NCBI GenBank assembly: GCA_951230915.1
Contig: OX579638.1
Location: 25,748,696-25,812,695 of the forward strand
Origin: Antitrichia curtipendula
Taxonomy: Eukaryota > Streptophyta > Bryopsida > Hypnales > Leucodontaceae
Direction of reading: 5' to 3'
Length of the DNA: 64,000 nucleotides
The position numbers and the translations under genes were made by a program. Shown here one piece after another: positions 1-10,426 of the stretch. The notes under the pieces were generated by a model, which was not told where the DNA came from, searched no databases, and saw only the letters and a list, made by a program, of their open reading frames with translations. The stretch's first letter is position 1. Every line of letters starts with the position of its first letter.

Positions 1-872
1 ACGGCGTTGTCTTCGAGAGCCGCAATGTGTCGTCCAATACCTCTGCAAGCTCGAATAGAATTACCTGAAAGTAAATGAAGGAATTCAGTTTAGGATTTAG
101 GCAAGAAAAATGGTAGAAGAAATCATCACAAGAAAAAACAGTACTCACCAAGAGAAGCAAAAGCATCGAGGATGATGGACCCCGGCTTGGTAAAAGCCTC
201 GATCAGTATTTGAAAGAAAACAGGATCCTTATCACGGGCGCCTCTCCACGGAACAGATCCATTCATGGATTGAGAGGCCGCGGAAGTGAAATTGAATAAG
301 ACATCGCTTTGAGCAACCCCCAAACCGAACTCCGCAAGTGACTCATCGGCCGCTATTGAGAATTGGCTAGCATCCATGGCCTGGCGAATGAAGAGCTGAA
401 TCCGGAATCCTCTGCTTTGTGAATGGAGATTGCGACAAAATTGAATTAGAACAGGCAGAATGTAAACTACAATCCAGTGACTCGAATCCAATGATTCCAA
501 AAATTGATTGGAAATAGTATTTACCTTATTTAGTGAGCTGGAATACGATGCAGAAGGCAGGTCATTAATTCCCCACCACTCTCGATGTAGAATGAAGCTG
601 TAGCCGTTTGCATACGACAGCACATCAGTCCGGATTCGAGGAACATCTGGGACAAACAACAGAATCCCCCCCTCGCCGTGAAGAAAATGTTCAGCAAACT
701 CAAAGACGCTTTCAGTCTGCTGCTCAGAGTACTCATTCCAAGCAGGGACATCGCCAGGATTCACTGAAATGGCCGGAATCCACAGGCCATCTGGGAGATC
801 GCCAAGAATCAAATCAAAGCCACTATGCGGACAAGACTTGTTCAAAGCCTTGCCACCGTCTTCTTTCTTGAC
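1..872 (-). other. Exons 7-8: DNA N4/N6-methyltransferase-like domain, left end outside window
   Basis: Exon 7 (872-149) starts after TTCAG and ends CTTG with donor GTGAGT; exon 8 starts at 64 after TTTCAG, phase 1 in both. The order motif IV, variable middle, motif X-like (RGARDKDPVFFQILIEAFTK), motif I (GSIILDAFASLGGNS, then GRHIAALEDN) matches beta-class N6_N4 methylases, where motif I normally reads D-P-F-G-x-G and is followed by a GR-x-x-G-x-E block. Motif IV, normally D/N/S-P-P-Y/W, reads D-L-P-D (about residues 811-814), so catalysis may be lost or altered. No stop or frameshift lies inside this domain within the window, unlike the ParB half. The C-terminus is beyond base 1. Confidence 0.65.
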
Positions 873-2532
873 CTGAACATTATAAAGGATGGATCAATTA
901 GGTTAGAATGGCATAACACGAACGCATTGGAAATCCAATTTGCCTCAAAAACTAAACGACTATTCAACCAACAAAACCGTGGAATACATAAGGATAACTG
1001 GGGGAGGATGAGAATACCTTCATAACAAACTTGTTGACAATCTCAAGGCAAGTGTGCACGTCTGGAAACGCCTCCATAATCTGGACCAGGCTCGAATTCT
1101 GAACACATACTGAAGACTGAAGGAATGATCCTAATGCTAAAGCTGCTTTGCTTGAGGTGACTATGTTCTTCAGCTTCTGCGTAGCAAATGAAAGAGGGCT
1201 CGATAGCGTATGAAGAGCAAGCACATGAGGACTCTGAGCAGCAGGAGGAGCAGACTGTGGAGGTGGGGGCTGAATCACATCCAACACCTCCATGTCCGTA
1301 TCCACATCCTGCAATGGCCGTGCAGTCTGGCCACTAGTCCTCCTTGATCTCTCGGAGGCCAACGCATCAGACTCTTGTGTGGCCGCAGCATCCAAAGCAG
1401 CCTTCTTCCTTGCGCCTGAGTCGGCCTTCCTCTTTGAGCCCCTAGTCTTCTTTGAAGGTGTCTCCACCGGCGGTGTATCATGAACGGTCTTCAACCCTGT
1501 CATATCGGGTTGCACCTTGTTCCTCAAGTCGATCTCAAAGGGAGGAGGATTGTCCAGAGGACAGTCAATGTACCACCCACAAACTTCCCAATGCTCCCTC
1601 TTCCACTTCCTTGCGATCTCATCCGATATCATGCAGTTCTCAGCACGTATGTCTAAGTAGCTCGGGAAGAACGACGGCGTCTTCGATGTGGCGTTGCGGG
1701 CGTACAGCACAAACTTGAAATAATGATAGAGAACCCTGGCAACAGCCTGATCCAAACCAACCTGCAACTCCGGAGTATGATTCTTGTGAACTCCTTTGCC
1801 ATCAAACTCATACGAGAATGCAGTATCCCAAAGCTGGATACGAATTTGCTCCACATAATTCCCGATGCTAGGAATCGGAGATTCACCAGGTGGCTGGTAA
1901 TTGATCACGACATCAAGCTCAGAGAGAGCGGCATCAAACAGTTCCTGCACAGAACTAGCCAACTGTAACCGGCAGTTAGTAACAACTCTGCGTGTCAAGG
2001 ATCGGATACAAGACATGGAAAGAAATGGTTAATGAAGTTACCTGTGCCCACCAGGTCGCCTTGTGAAGCCACTCAGGAAAAGCGTGATCAGGGAACTTGG
2101 CTCTCGGGAACCTCATTGCTTCTCGAAGCAAAGCCGGTTTGTTCCACCGCTCCAGCCACTTGACCTTCACTGCCGCTTCCATGGCCGAGGTAGAAAGATA
2201 CCACAACTTCTCCTGCGACATCTCTGGATCGTCTTCACGGTTCTCATAGTGAATGCGAACCTGATCCAGGAAGTGCGGTGTCTGCCTCGGATCTACGATG
2301 GGAAGCTGCTTCTTCACATCAGACGACATGTCTTTCTTCACTTTATCGACAGCCTTCCCAATGGCATCATACAGCTTCCCAGTAGTCCATTCCTTCGACT
2401 TCTCTGGATACTTCTCCTTAAATCTCCTGGTCGCATGAGCAACTGCGTCACCTAGCTCTTGCTGCAAGAAAATGAACACGCAATCAGGATTCAAATTTCA
2501 TGTTATGGCTGAATCCTAAAGAAGACAAAGCA

Positions 2533-2550
2533 AGTGCCAATATCGGCACT
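2533..2550. repeat. Copy of the AGTGCCGATATCGGCACT palindrome in intron 4
   Basis: The sequence AGTGCCAATATCGGCACT differs from the intron 1 palindrome by one base. It lies in intron 4 (2605-2462) of the ParB-methyltransferase gene. The same motif recurs three times in the neighbouring transposase pseudogene. Confidence 0.6.
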
Positions 2551-2922
2551 CCATTTCCTCACTCCCAAAACAAACAAAAAAGGGTAATAAGAATCAATTA
2601 CATACTTCTTCATTCAAGTACTTATCAAAACCGTATTTGATACAGAACGCCAATAAGCCCGTCCAGCGTCAAGGTGTACCATGTCCGAGTCTTCGATTTT
2701 TGTTTCCTCTCGGCGTCAGCTAGCTCCTCCTTGGTAACAAGGTTCTCGAAGTAGGATAGGGGTTGACCAGCTATACTCTGAAGCCTGTACAGCTTGTGAA
2801 CCAGATTTAACTTCACGTGACAGGTCTGGTTTCTCCTGTTCAAGGAATGCATAGTTAGAAATCAAAAAAAGCATGGTGTGGAGTTTAATACAACAACAAA
2901 AGGTCTGTGACTCGTGGATTAC

Positions 2923-3535
2923 TAGTTCACTTGGTGCAGCGTCGTGAAAAGTGGCCCGATCTGTCCCTCAACCTCCAAGACAATTGATTCAACCGCATAA
3001 TGCCAAGACGGATCGTCCCCGTGGTCTCTGTTGATTATTGGCATCCATGCAGCCAGCCGATGGTTGCCATCCCAGACAAAAAACATTTTGCCGGAGAACT
3101 GCTTCCATGAGTCTTCTTTCTACAGCTCCCTCTCGAAAATCTCGTTAGCAGCAACCCACAACGGACTCCACGAGGCCACCTCCTTCTCCGTCACATCCCG
3201 TGTTTTGCCGTCATTGTCCTGCAAGGCAACATAGAAGACACCATGCCCGTCCATATATCCGGTACTCACGAAATGCGCGCCAAGTGCCATGACGTCGTTC
3301 TTGAGGTAGGGGCGAACAGCAGCCAGAGCTTTCATCCGACAAAGCGGAATGTTCAGCTTGGACTTCTCCCTCGGCTTGAAACGGAGCTTGTCCAGCACAA
3401 TGTTTGTATTGGCTGACTCCTGCACGACCATCTTGTCCATTTCCTTCCCAAATTCTTCGGCCGTCATCTCCGTCGTTGCTTTCTCTGTCTCGTACGCGTC
3501 CTTCGAGGTCTCCTCATCCTCGTTACCTACTTCCT
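2923..3535 (-). other. Exon 3: ParB/sulfiredoxin-like domain of the fusion gene
   Basis: In frame, the exon reads an acidic leader, then LRFKPREKSKLNIPLCRMKA, a helix-rich stretch (VRPYLKNDVMALGAHFVSTG), a strand followed by FYVALQDNDGKTRDV, and finally FFVWDGNHRLAAWMP. IPL near the start and D-G-N-H-R-L at the end are the usual landmarks of the ParB N-terminal fold, where the second motif lies in the nucleotide-binding pocket. A TAG codon at 3122-3120 splits the domain 17 codons before DGNHR. The same frame continues without any other stop, so this is a nonsense mutation rather than an exon border. The acceptor is TTTGCAG before AGGAAGTAGG. The best donor (TA then GTAATC, 2922) leaves a TAG at the junction; an alternative donor after CACCAA (2931) gives the wrong phase. 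Confidence 0.65.
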
Positions 3536-3781
3536 CTGCAAAATAATCATTATTAGAAAGTATCCCAGAAAACAACCTCACACTCAAGAACTAGAAAGGT
3601 CTGGCTGCCAGAAACATGCACCTAACTCGTGAATTTCCGGCTGCGATGAAGACTGCACTCCACCCGTTCTGCCTTGCTCAGTCATAGTACCCGTTTCACC
3701 TGCAAAATCGGAAACATTCATACGAATGCACTTGCAGAAACAAAGATACTGAAAGAGAACTTGCAGGATTGATTCCGTTCA

Positions 3782-3899
3782 CAGCACCCCCTTAGGGGGA
3801 GTGCCGATATCGGCACTCCCCCTAAAGGGGAGCTGCCAAAGCAGACAGCACCTCCATAGGGGGAGTGCCGCCATCGGCACTCCCCGTAAGGGGGTGCTG
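3782..3899. repeat. 118-bp nested palindromic insertion in intron 1 of the ParB-methyltransferase gene
   Basis: The outer arms CAGCACCCCCTTA (3782) and TAAGGGGGTGCTG (3899) are exact reverse complements. Inside lie two further palindromes. One, at 3792-3825, is a perfect 34-bp palindrome centred on AGTGCCGATATCGGCACT; the other, at about 3860-3885, has arms GGGGAGTGCCG and CGGCACTCCCC. The block sits entirely in intron 1 (3932-3700). It looks like a small palindromic mobile element or protein-binding array. Confidence 0.7.
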
Positions 3900-4005
3900 C
3901 GAATGAAATCAGATGGAGGGGATGGTGGTTACCTGGTCCAGTGTGTGCGGATTGCGGCGGATTCGCCTCTTCCGTGTCCGCGCCTGTCTTCTCCGCGCTG
4001 TCCAT

Positions 4006-4966
4006 TGTGTCGCAAATCCCAGGGTTCTTCAGGGGAGCTGTGGCGGTAGAACACAAATCCAGTCAGAAAACGGCACTTCAAAGTAAACCCTAATCCCGTA
4101 AACCAGTGCGAATAGTGGACTGGTCCGTAGAATCGGTGAGGAAATCCGAATAATTTAGACGGTGACGACCTACCGCGGAACAGGACGGAGTAAATTCTTC
4201 GTGAACCAGAATGAGGCGGAGCAATGCTGCACTTTAGGGGGAACAAGGCGATCTGCAGTGATGCAGTCAAAGAGAACGAAGCGGCCAAGCGTGTGGTGAC
4301 CCAACAGCTGCGGACCCAAGACGGTGTTATCAAGAGCAAAGAACTCAACAAAGGACTTCGCGATCAGCGTGAATGTGGACGCCGCCGGCGAGCGAGGGAG
4401 CTAACCAGCACCTTCCGGAATGTGGGCTGCACGGATCAGACCGAGGTAACCAGAGTAAATTCCACCTACTATGCGGTCCGAGCTAAATCAGAGAGCCTAT
4501 TACGCGAATCCAGTATGGGACCAACTGTGTGAAACCAGCAAGATGCCAATACTTCGGAACGAGCAAGCTAGGCAACGGGGGCAATATGCACGCAAATTAA
4601 TGGATCAGGACCAGGAATCATACTAATTGAGTGCAAGACCTAATCTTTCTGATGATGCAGACTTGATATTGCGAGAGCGAATCGATGGGAATTGAAATTG
4701 AAGCCAGCAACAAGAGGCCACCAAACTGAACGAATCCAGCACTGAGCTGAATGACCCAACTGAACCAGGTCGGAGCCATTCGGCGAAGCAGCATGGACCC
4801 AAAGGAGCAAAATCAACATGCAAGCCAACAGAGTAAAACCAAATGGCAAGCAAAGGCAGGGAAACTAAACTCAGGCCACATTACCGAATGGAGCGAAACC
4901 AACACTCAAGCCAAAACGTATGCCAATGACAACTTCCACTGTGAATCGACCATGAAGCCTCGCAAG
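4006..4966. other. Spacer between the small two-exon gene and the ParB-methyltransferase start
   Basis: This 961-bp spacer is GC-richer than the rest of the window and should hold the promoter and 5' UTR of the ParB-methyltransferase gene, which reads leftward from 4005. A 102-codon plus-strand ORF (4224-4532) lies here, but it shows no recognisable motif or splice partner. No clear TATA box was seen. Confidence 0.4.
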
Positions 4967-5673
4967 TTACAGTCTTGCCCTCCGAGTATCTGCAAACGGG
5001 TCAGTCGGACCACCATATTGAAGCTCCAAATCACGACGTCCCTCAAAAAACAGAAGAGCATCAAAGGGCCGCACTAGTGGTTTCTGAACTGCATTTGCAA
5101 TCAAACTACGAAGCTCATCCATAGAGTCCTGGTGCTTTCGTTCACAAAGTTTTGAATCCTCTAAAGTCTTCCTTATGCATTGAGTTCTCTGTGACTTTAG
5201 AAAGAGGGTATGAACTTCATCATTACATATACCTCAGATTATAGGTTACACCCTCTACTTAGTGCACATGATACCTGTTACATGACCTCCAAAAACACCA
5301 ACAAGGATGTTACAAGACGAACAAATATTTTAATCGTCACATTACCTCGCTCTGAGTTGGTCTCTCTACTTGGTCTGTTTTCGCGATCGCCGGCACTCTC
5401 ATCAGGTGTACTCCCACTTTCGCTGCTACCTGGGGAGTTATTCTCTGGAAGTCGTCGTTGCATCATGTCCTCGGCAATATCTGTAGCGTTACCTGGAGGA
5501 GGAACCTGCACTACGAAAACTGATGGTTCATCGCAAACAAATTCCAGAACTCTAACAGTCTCTCCTGCATCAGCTATCCTAGCATTTGATCGCAACTCCC
5601 TCATGATCCTAGTCCTCTTCAGGTGCTTCGGGTTTGTAAAGTAAAGTGCCCGTCGTTTATGTCTCTTTGGCAT
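4967..5673 (-). CDS. Small basic two-exon protein, 197 aa, unknown function
   Basis: Exon 1 is 5673-5346 (ATG MPKRHKRRALYFTN) and exon 2 is 5232-4967 (ends RRARL, TAA). The 113-bp intron has donor GAGCGAG before GTAATG and acceptor CTGAG. Phase 1 is kept, giving ERG joined to ICNDEVHTLF. The N-terminus is strongly basic (nuclear-localisation-like). A serine/glutamate/proline-rich middle follows (NNSPGSSESGSTPDESAG), then a helical, charged C-terminal half (KSQRTQCIRKTLEDSKLCER, then MDELRSLIANAVQ). It reads without stops, unlike both neighbours. It is co-oriented with and upstream of the ParB-methyltransferase gene and divergent from the transposase, so I infer it belongs to the same element. 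I do not recognise the family; a transposon accessory DNA-binding protein is possible. Confidence 0.55.
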
Positions 5674-6512
5674 TCTGAAGGGTGCAGGAATTCAATGTTA
5701 TTTCCACTCCCCACAATACTAATTACCCTAGTCCTATTTATGTATCATCACAGCTATTTCCTCATGATTCCAAGTGCTTCAGCCATAAAGACTACATTAC
5801 GCACACCAACGGGGTGCTAAACACGTTAGACCTACCAACAACCACGGATGATTACAGGTTTAAAGCTGAAGTGAGAAACACTAATGGTGCCATTCCATTT
5901 TGGCGAACCGAAGATGACAACTGACAGGTCAGTCGTTACTAACCCGTTGCGCCGTCATATCTTGTTCAACATGGCGCTCTGTATCATGGGGAATTTCCAT
6001 TCTGCAAAATTCGACCCTCTACCAATTTCCGGATTTGAGTGTACTGACACTTGAAATGACAGTTGTCCGAGTCGATGACATCGAATTCTAGGAAAACTAC
6101 TTGCGAACACCTGGATTCCTAATAACCCCTTGACCATTAAAACTAAACTATGGGTCAACTCTTCCGACCACACATACATTTTATATGCAGTCGAATTCAT
6201 TCATTGTAATTCGTACAACTTCTAGAATTCGTCTCCGATAGTGCACAGCTCTGACACTTTCCACTGCAACTGGGAACGGATACCCATTGTATAAAACCTG
6301 TTATACGAAATTTTGATTTTCTTTCATGTGACCGTAATGAATTACTACATGGCGGCGACATCTTTACATAAGAAATGGATACACTTTGTTGACGTACTCC
6401 TTCAACTCTACCTTACTTATTCTATGAATACAGTAGCTAGATTGTACCTGGTCTTGGTTTTCCGCTTAGCTTGCAAGTTTGTTGTTAGGTCTCCTCTCGA
6501 GTTAGGGTTGTC
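5674..6512. promoter_or_regulatory. Divergent intergenic region between small gene and transposase
   Basis: This 839-bp region separates two head-to-head genes and should contain both promoters. A TATA-like TGTATAAAACC lies at about 6287, roughly 220 bp before the transposase ATG at 6513. No equally convincing TATA was seen for the leftward gene. Short ORFs here lack motifs. Confidence 0.4.
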
Positions 6513-9500
6513 ATGTCTACCTTGGAGGATGCCATCTCCAGTGCGGTTGTAATTCGAGGAGATGGACCTGCAGTGCATGTTTCTTTCGTTGTGGGGGAGG
6601 ATGGCTTTGCTGGGGTTACTGGTTCTCGGCTGGCGTCGCGATTTCAGATTATGGAAGGTACTTTGCATTTGGATTTGGACGTCCTTGACGCAGAGTCCAG
6701 GCAGGTTTCTCATACAGTAGCGTAGATGTCAAGTGACTCTCTCGGAGGTGAGGTCTGGTCTTTGGCACCCGGAAATTATCGCGTATATGGAAAGAAATGC
6801 GATGTGGTCGATTGTACACCTAAACGTTCTTTTGCTACCTCAGGGGTCGTGCCGATGCTTCGGAACGTTAAATTAGAGCATGTTGATGGTCCAATCCTTG
6901 TTCTCAGTGATGACTCTGATAGTGAATGCATCCTTTCGACGCCTGTCCAAACAGCCCCGACTTTGCAGAACCCCCGGTCGTGCGCGCTCATTCTGTTCTT
7001 GAGTTTGATCCCTCACGTCGTTCAAGTGCATCTACTTCTAGGCCTCCGCTGCCACCTACTGAGAGTATTGTCCACTGCTTACGCCAATTGAATACCAACA
7101 AGGGCGCTAGATCAATTCTTAGCAAGTTAGATTACAATTCCATTCCGATAGAGAAGGTTGAGTGCCTGCCACCAGATTTTAATGGTGATATAATCTTCGA
7201 GCTCCCTCCAATGGGAAAGTATACGCTATCCTCGAAGGCCGGGCAGTTGCAGGGCATGGATAAGAAGGATGATGGACACGCTTGGACTCGAACGGCTACA
7301 ACGCATATCCAGTCAGCATCTGGACTTTCATTCAGATTGTCCCATTGCTTGGGTCATCTACGTTGCGAGAATACTGATTGCGGATATGGAAGTCGGCCAA
7401 ATCGTTTGTCCCCGTCAAACGAAACTGAGTGGGAAGGTCTTGCTTCGTCTCCTTTCATTCCCGGATCTGGTCCACCATCTAATTCTACTGTGGTATGTGC
7501 CCTCTGTCTTGTGAAGCCTACTTGCTTAGATAGTTGTCCTGCAAAGATATATTATGTCCATGGCCCAAGTCAGATGACCCGTGCTTGTATCCATCTTGGA
7601 TTCCATACACATCCTGTGAAACAAGGCAATTGTCGAGAATCAGATGCGAAATTCCGTAGTCTTATTGGCAAACAGGTAGAACGAGCTCCATCTGCGACAA
7701 ACTCTATCATCGTCTTGGAGGCGACTAAAGAATACCTCAGCGAATTACTTCTATGTCCGGAAGGTGTGCCTCAGAAGACTCTCGCAATTGAAGAACTACT
7801 CCCAGTCTTGGACAAATTCAAGCAAATGTCATCACCGAGTATTCGAAACGAGGTAATTACATTCCGATACCTCCGTCGTTTTGGAGTCCTAGATAGCATC
7901 ACAAAACTGAGAAGGTCCAGCGATTGGGCCTTCATTCAGGAGAATAGGTTTCCGGGACAAGGTGTGGACTCTGATAAGGTTTTCATCTTCAAAATGGCGG
8001 AACTAGGCTCCGGAAGTGGGGTCGACTTGGTCAGGCGTATGCAACCCAGAGGGGACTTGGAAAATGCCTGGATGATGTTCGACCATGTCAAACGGGTAAA
8101 GTCTTGGACCACAATGGCCTGTCACGTCTATGACTCCACATACTGCCGCATCATGACTATTGCGGTTTGCGATATGCAATCTGAAGATGTGGCAGCTCAA
8201 CAAGTGTTTTGGAAGAATTTGAATGCTGTGTCCTCCAGACTTGGTGTTACTAATCCAAATTTCAAAGGGTTCATGGCAGATAGTGCTCAGGCGAACTGGA
8301 ATGCTGTACGTGTTGTATATGGTTCTGGTGACCCAACTATCCCCATGGAGAATCGCGAGAGGACTTGCCTTTTCCACTGGATCCAATCACTGAAGAAACA
8401 CACCAAGGCAGATATCAGAGCAGACCTACAGGATCAGCATCGACGCCTCTGTAAACAATACAAGAACTCTGTATCATTGGAGGAGGCTCAGAGTAGGTAC
8501 TTGGCCATCCGTGCTTGGTGGTTATCATCTGGAGCTTCAACTGACAAAGGACTTCCAAGACTCGACTTATGGCTCGCATTTTGGCATTTTCGATATCGCC
8601 AATGGGGAGGATTCATGGATTGGTTTTTGCTTCATTTTGCCCACCCTACAATTGCAATGCCGATATCGGCACTACTCTTTGATAGTGGAAGTTCTTGCAT
8701 GTCTTCTTCCCCTGTCACCTGACATTCTGTAGTGTTCTTGCCTAAACCGCACAATTGCAATGTCGATATCGGCACTGCTCCTTTGTAGTGGCAGTTCTTG
8801 CATCTCCTCCTCCCTAGTCACCTAATATTCTGTAGTCTTCTTGCCCGCCACGCAATTGCAATGCCGATATCGGCACTACTTTGTAGTGGCAGTTCTTCCA
8901 TCTCTTCCTCTATAATCATCTAATGTTCTGTAGTCTTCGCCCTCGTTTCAACACTCATCCTGTAGAATTGCGTGTAGGACCTTTCGCCAACCGAATTGGC
9001 CGAGATGCCGTCATGTAACTTGGCGGAGTCGGTCCACAACAAATGGCTGCAACAGTCGGGCAAAAGGGGAAATGATCTGTACGTTGCTTCAGTCGATGAC
9101 ATGGTCAGAGCATTCATGCAGGTTGTTGCCTACTACCAATTCCTGAAGGGTGGAAAGCCAAGTACTGGTCCGGGGAAAGAAGAACTCCGTCTTCGTATAG
9201 CCCAATGTACTGCTCAACGCTCCGGAAATTCGAAGGTTCTTCATGCCGCCCTCGCCAATATGCCTAGTGCTGACGTCTTCTACACACATGACCCGCATCT
9301 GGAAGGAGAGGAAGTTTTCATCTCCTTGAAGCAAAAAGCAGATCTCCCTCCGAGATTAGAATTCGACTCGCACCGCCCTGATAAGATCAGTGTCTCTCGC
9401 CCAAGGCGCAAGGCACAACGGCTCAACCCGGTGATTGTCAATCTCACTGCCGAGGACCCACCATCAGATCGCGAACTGAGTGAAGGAGAAGGTACTACTC

Positions 9501-10426
9501 CCCCACTACAGTCACCAGTGACTCATTCTCCGGCAAAGCATGTCAAATCCGTCGAGGAGACTGTGTGCGACGAGCGACAATGGCATATTGCAAGACTCCC
9601 CAAGACGTCTGCAAAGGCTTGCTTTGCTCTCCAAGCCAAGACCAAAAAGAAATGTGTGGCAAGGATTGTGCAGGACAATCGAAGTATGGCTGCCCCAACT
9701 TACACATGAATGATGGACAACTACAAGAAGGTCAGATTGGAGAATATGCAGTTCTTCTTCTGCAATGATGACATCAATCGCTGTGTCAATGGAACTCGGC
9801 GGAAATGGGTACTCTCTAAACCTGTCGTCCCTGATGTCTGGCCGATTAAGATGGGCACGAACTTGACAAGGAAAGAGATTCTACATCTCGAAAACGCCGG
9901 CTTCAACCTTATGGAGCGCGTGATGCTATCCCCTCGAAAGTTGTTTGGAGAAGGCATTTCTGCAAACCTGGGCGACTATCCTCCTCCTGCAAATCCTTCT
10001 GATCACCCCACGAAGCGATACGGGAAGAACATTCGGAGGAACCCTGCCGCTCCAACAACGAAGCACCACAACAACTGTGCTTCTACTCTGTCCATTGTCG
10101 GAGAGATTTGCAGTATTCTGATGGTTCCTCCTCCAGCTCTCGGCTGCATTGTTACATTAGAGTCCAGAAATATTTTGGAGGTATCTAAGTATTTATTGAC
10201 GATTGGTCAATTCCCAAGCTGCAACTGCCCATTGTTCAAGGACATGTCACATAAGTCACTTGGCAAGCGAGGAGCATGGACGTACTGTAAGCACCTGTAC
10301 TACATCTTCGTCATTGTTTGTGGGTTTGATCCGGAGGTAACTATCTTTATGCATGCTCCTAGTTTCAACTGGAATGAGATAAAACAGGTGCTACATATTC
10401 TGCTACTAAAACACTACGGTGCATAG
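6513..10426 (+). pseudogene. MULE-type (Mutator-like) transposase, disrupted
   Basis: A start ATG at 6513 follows GTTAGGGTTGTC. The frame runs to a TAG (6723-6725), continues in the same frame as MSSDSLGGEVWSL, then shifts by one base at a C run near 6965. From there a long frame carries a GCM/WRKY-like zinc domain: CLGHLRCENTDCGY, a C-x2-C pair, then CIHLGFHTHPV near 7586-7618. A MULE DDE core follows: D in AWMMFDHVK (about 8081), D in FMADSAQANW (about 8279), then C-x2-H in CLFHW. The core is interrupted at 8649 by tandem repeats. The protein resumes near 8990 (PSCNLAESVHNKW). After an in-frame TGA (9707-9709), or two compensating frameshifts nearby, it ends with a SWIM finger, SCNCPLF then YCKHLYYIF (10217-10300), and TAG at 10426. 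SWIM plus MULE core is a standard combination. It is divergent from the small gene and ParB-methyltransferase gene. Confidence 0.75.
8649..8945. repeat. Three tandem copies of a ~102-bp unit with the GATATC palindrome, inserted in the transposase
   Basis: Copies start at 8649, 8752 and 8853, each with CAATTGCAATG(C/T)CGATATCGG, followed by CACT, a TAGTGG(A/C)AGTTCTT segment, and TTCTGTAGT(C/G)TTC. Palindrome cores are at 8656-8673, 8759-8776 and 8860-8877. The array interrupts the transposase after WFLLHFAHP; stops occur in all frames across it. It could be an expanded intron or an insertion; no convincing splice pair was found. Confidence 0.7.

Larger units (their letters stand above)
1..4005 (-). 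pseudogene. ParB-like / DNA N4-N6 methyltransferase fusion gene, 8 exons, disrupted, runs off left edge
   Basis: I assembled this by reading splice sites on the minus strand. Exons: 4005-3933 (ATG in ACACAATGG), 3699-3622, 3535-2923, 2835-2606, 2461-2042, 1962-1018, 872-149, 64-<1. All introns are GT-AG (79-233 bp) and phases agree, except that the exon 3/4 junction forms a TAG. Domain order: acidic N-terminus; ParB/Srx-like domain (about residues 100-225, IPL and DGNHRLAAW motifs); helical region in exons 4-5 (LGDAVAHATRRFKEKYP); exon 6 linker with basic patch KKTRGSKRKADSGARKK (about 642-657) and a proline stretch; then a methyltransferase of beta-class order. Its motif IV-like FDLILGDLPDG is near 805-815, a motif X-like segment precedes KPGSIILDAF, and motif I continues in exon 8 as NSIRACRGIGRHIAALEDN. 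Breaks: in-frame TAG at 3122-3120, TAG at the exon 3/4 junction, and an extra G in the GGG run near 2659. A ParB plus N6/N4-methylase pairing is known in phages and plasmids; its substrate here is unknown. Confidence 0.72.

Noticed and set aside
4224..4532. 102-codon plus-strand ORF upstream of the ParB-methyltransferase gene
   Set aside because: No motif, no splice context, and it lies in the expected promoter/5' UTR of the leftward gene.
1..10426. UAG read as glutamine throughout (variant genetic code)
   Set aside because: TAG and TAA also serve as sensible terminal stops here (10426, 4969), one frame breaks by TGA and others by single-base shifts, so ordinary pseudogene decay explains the data better.
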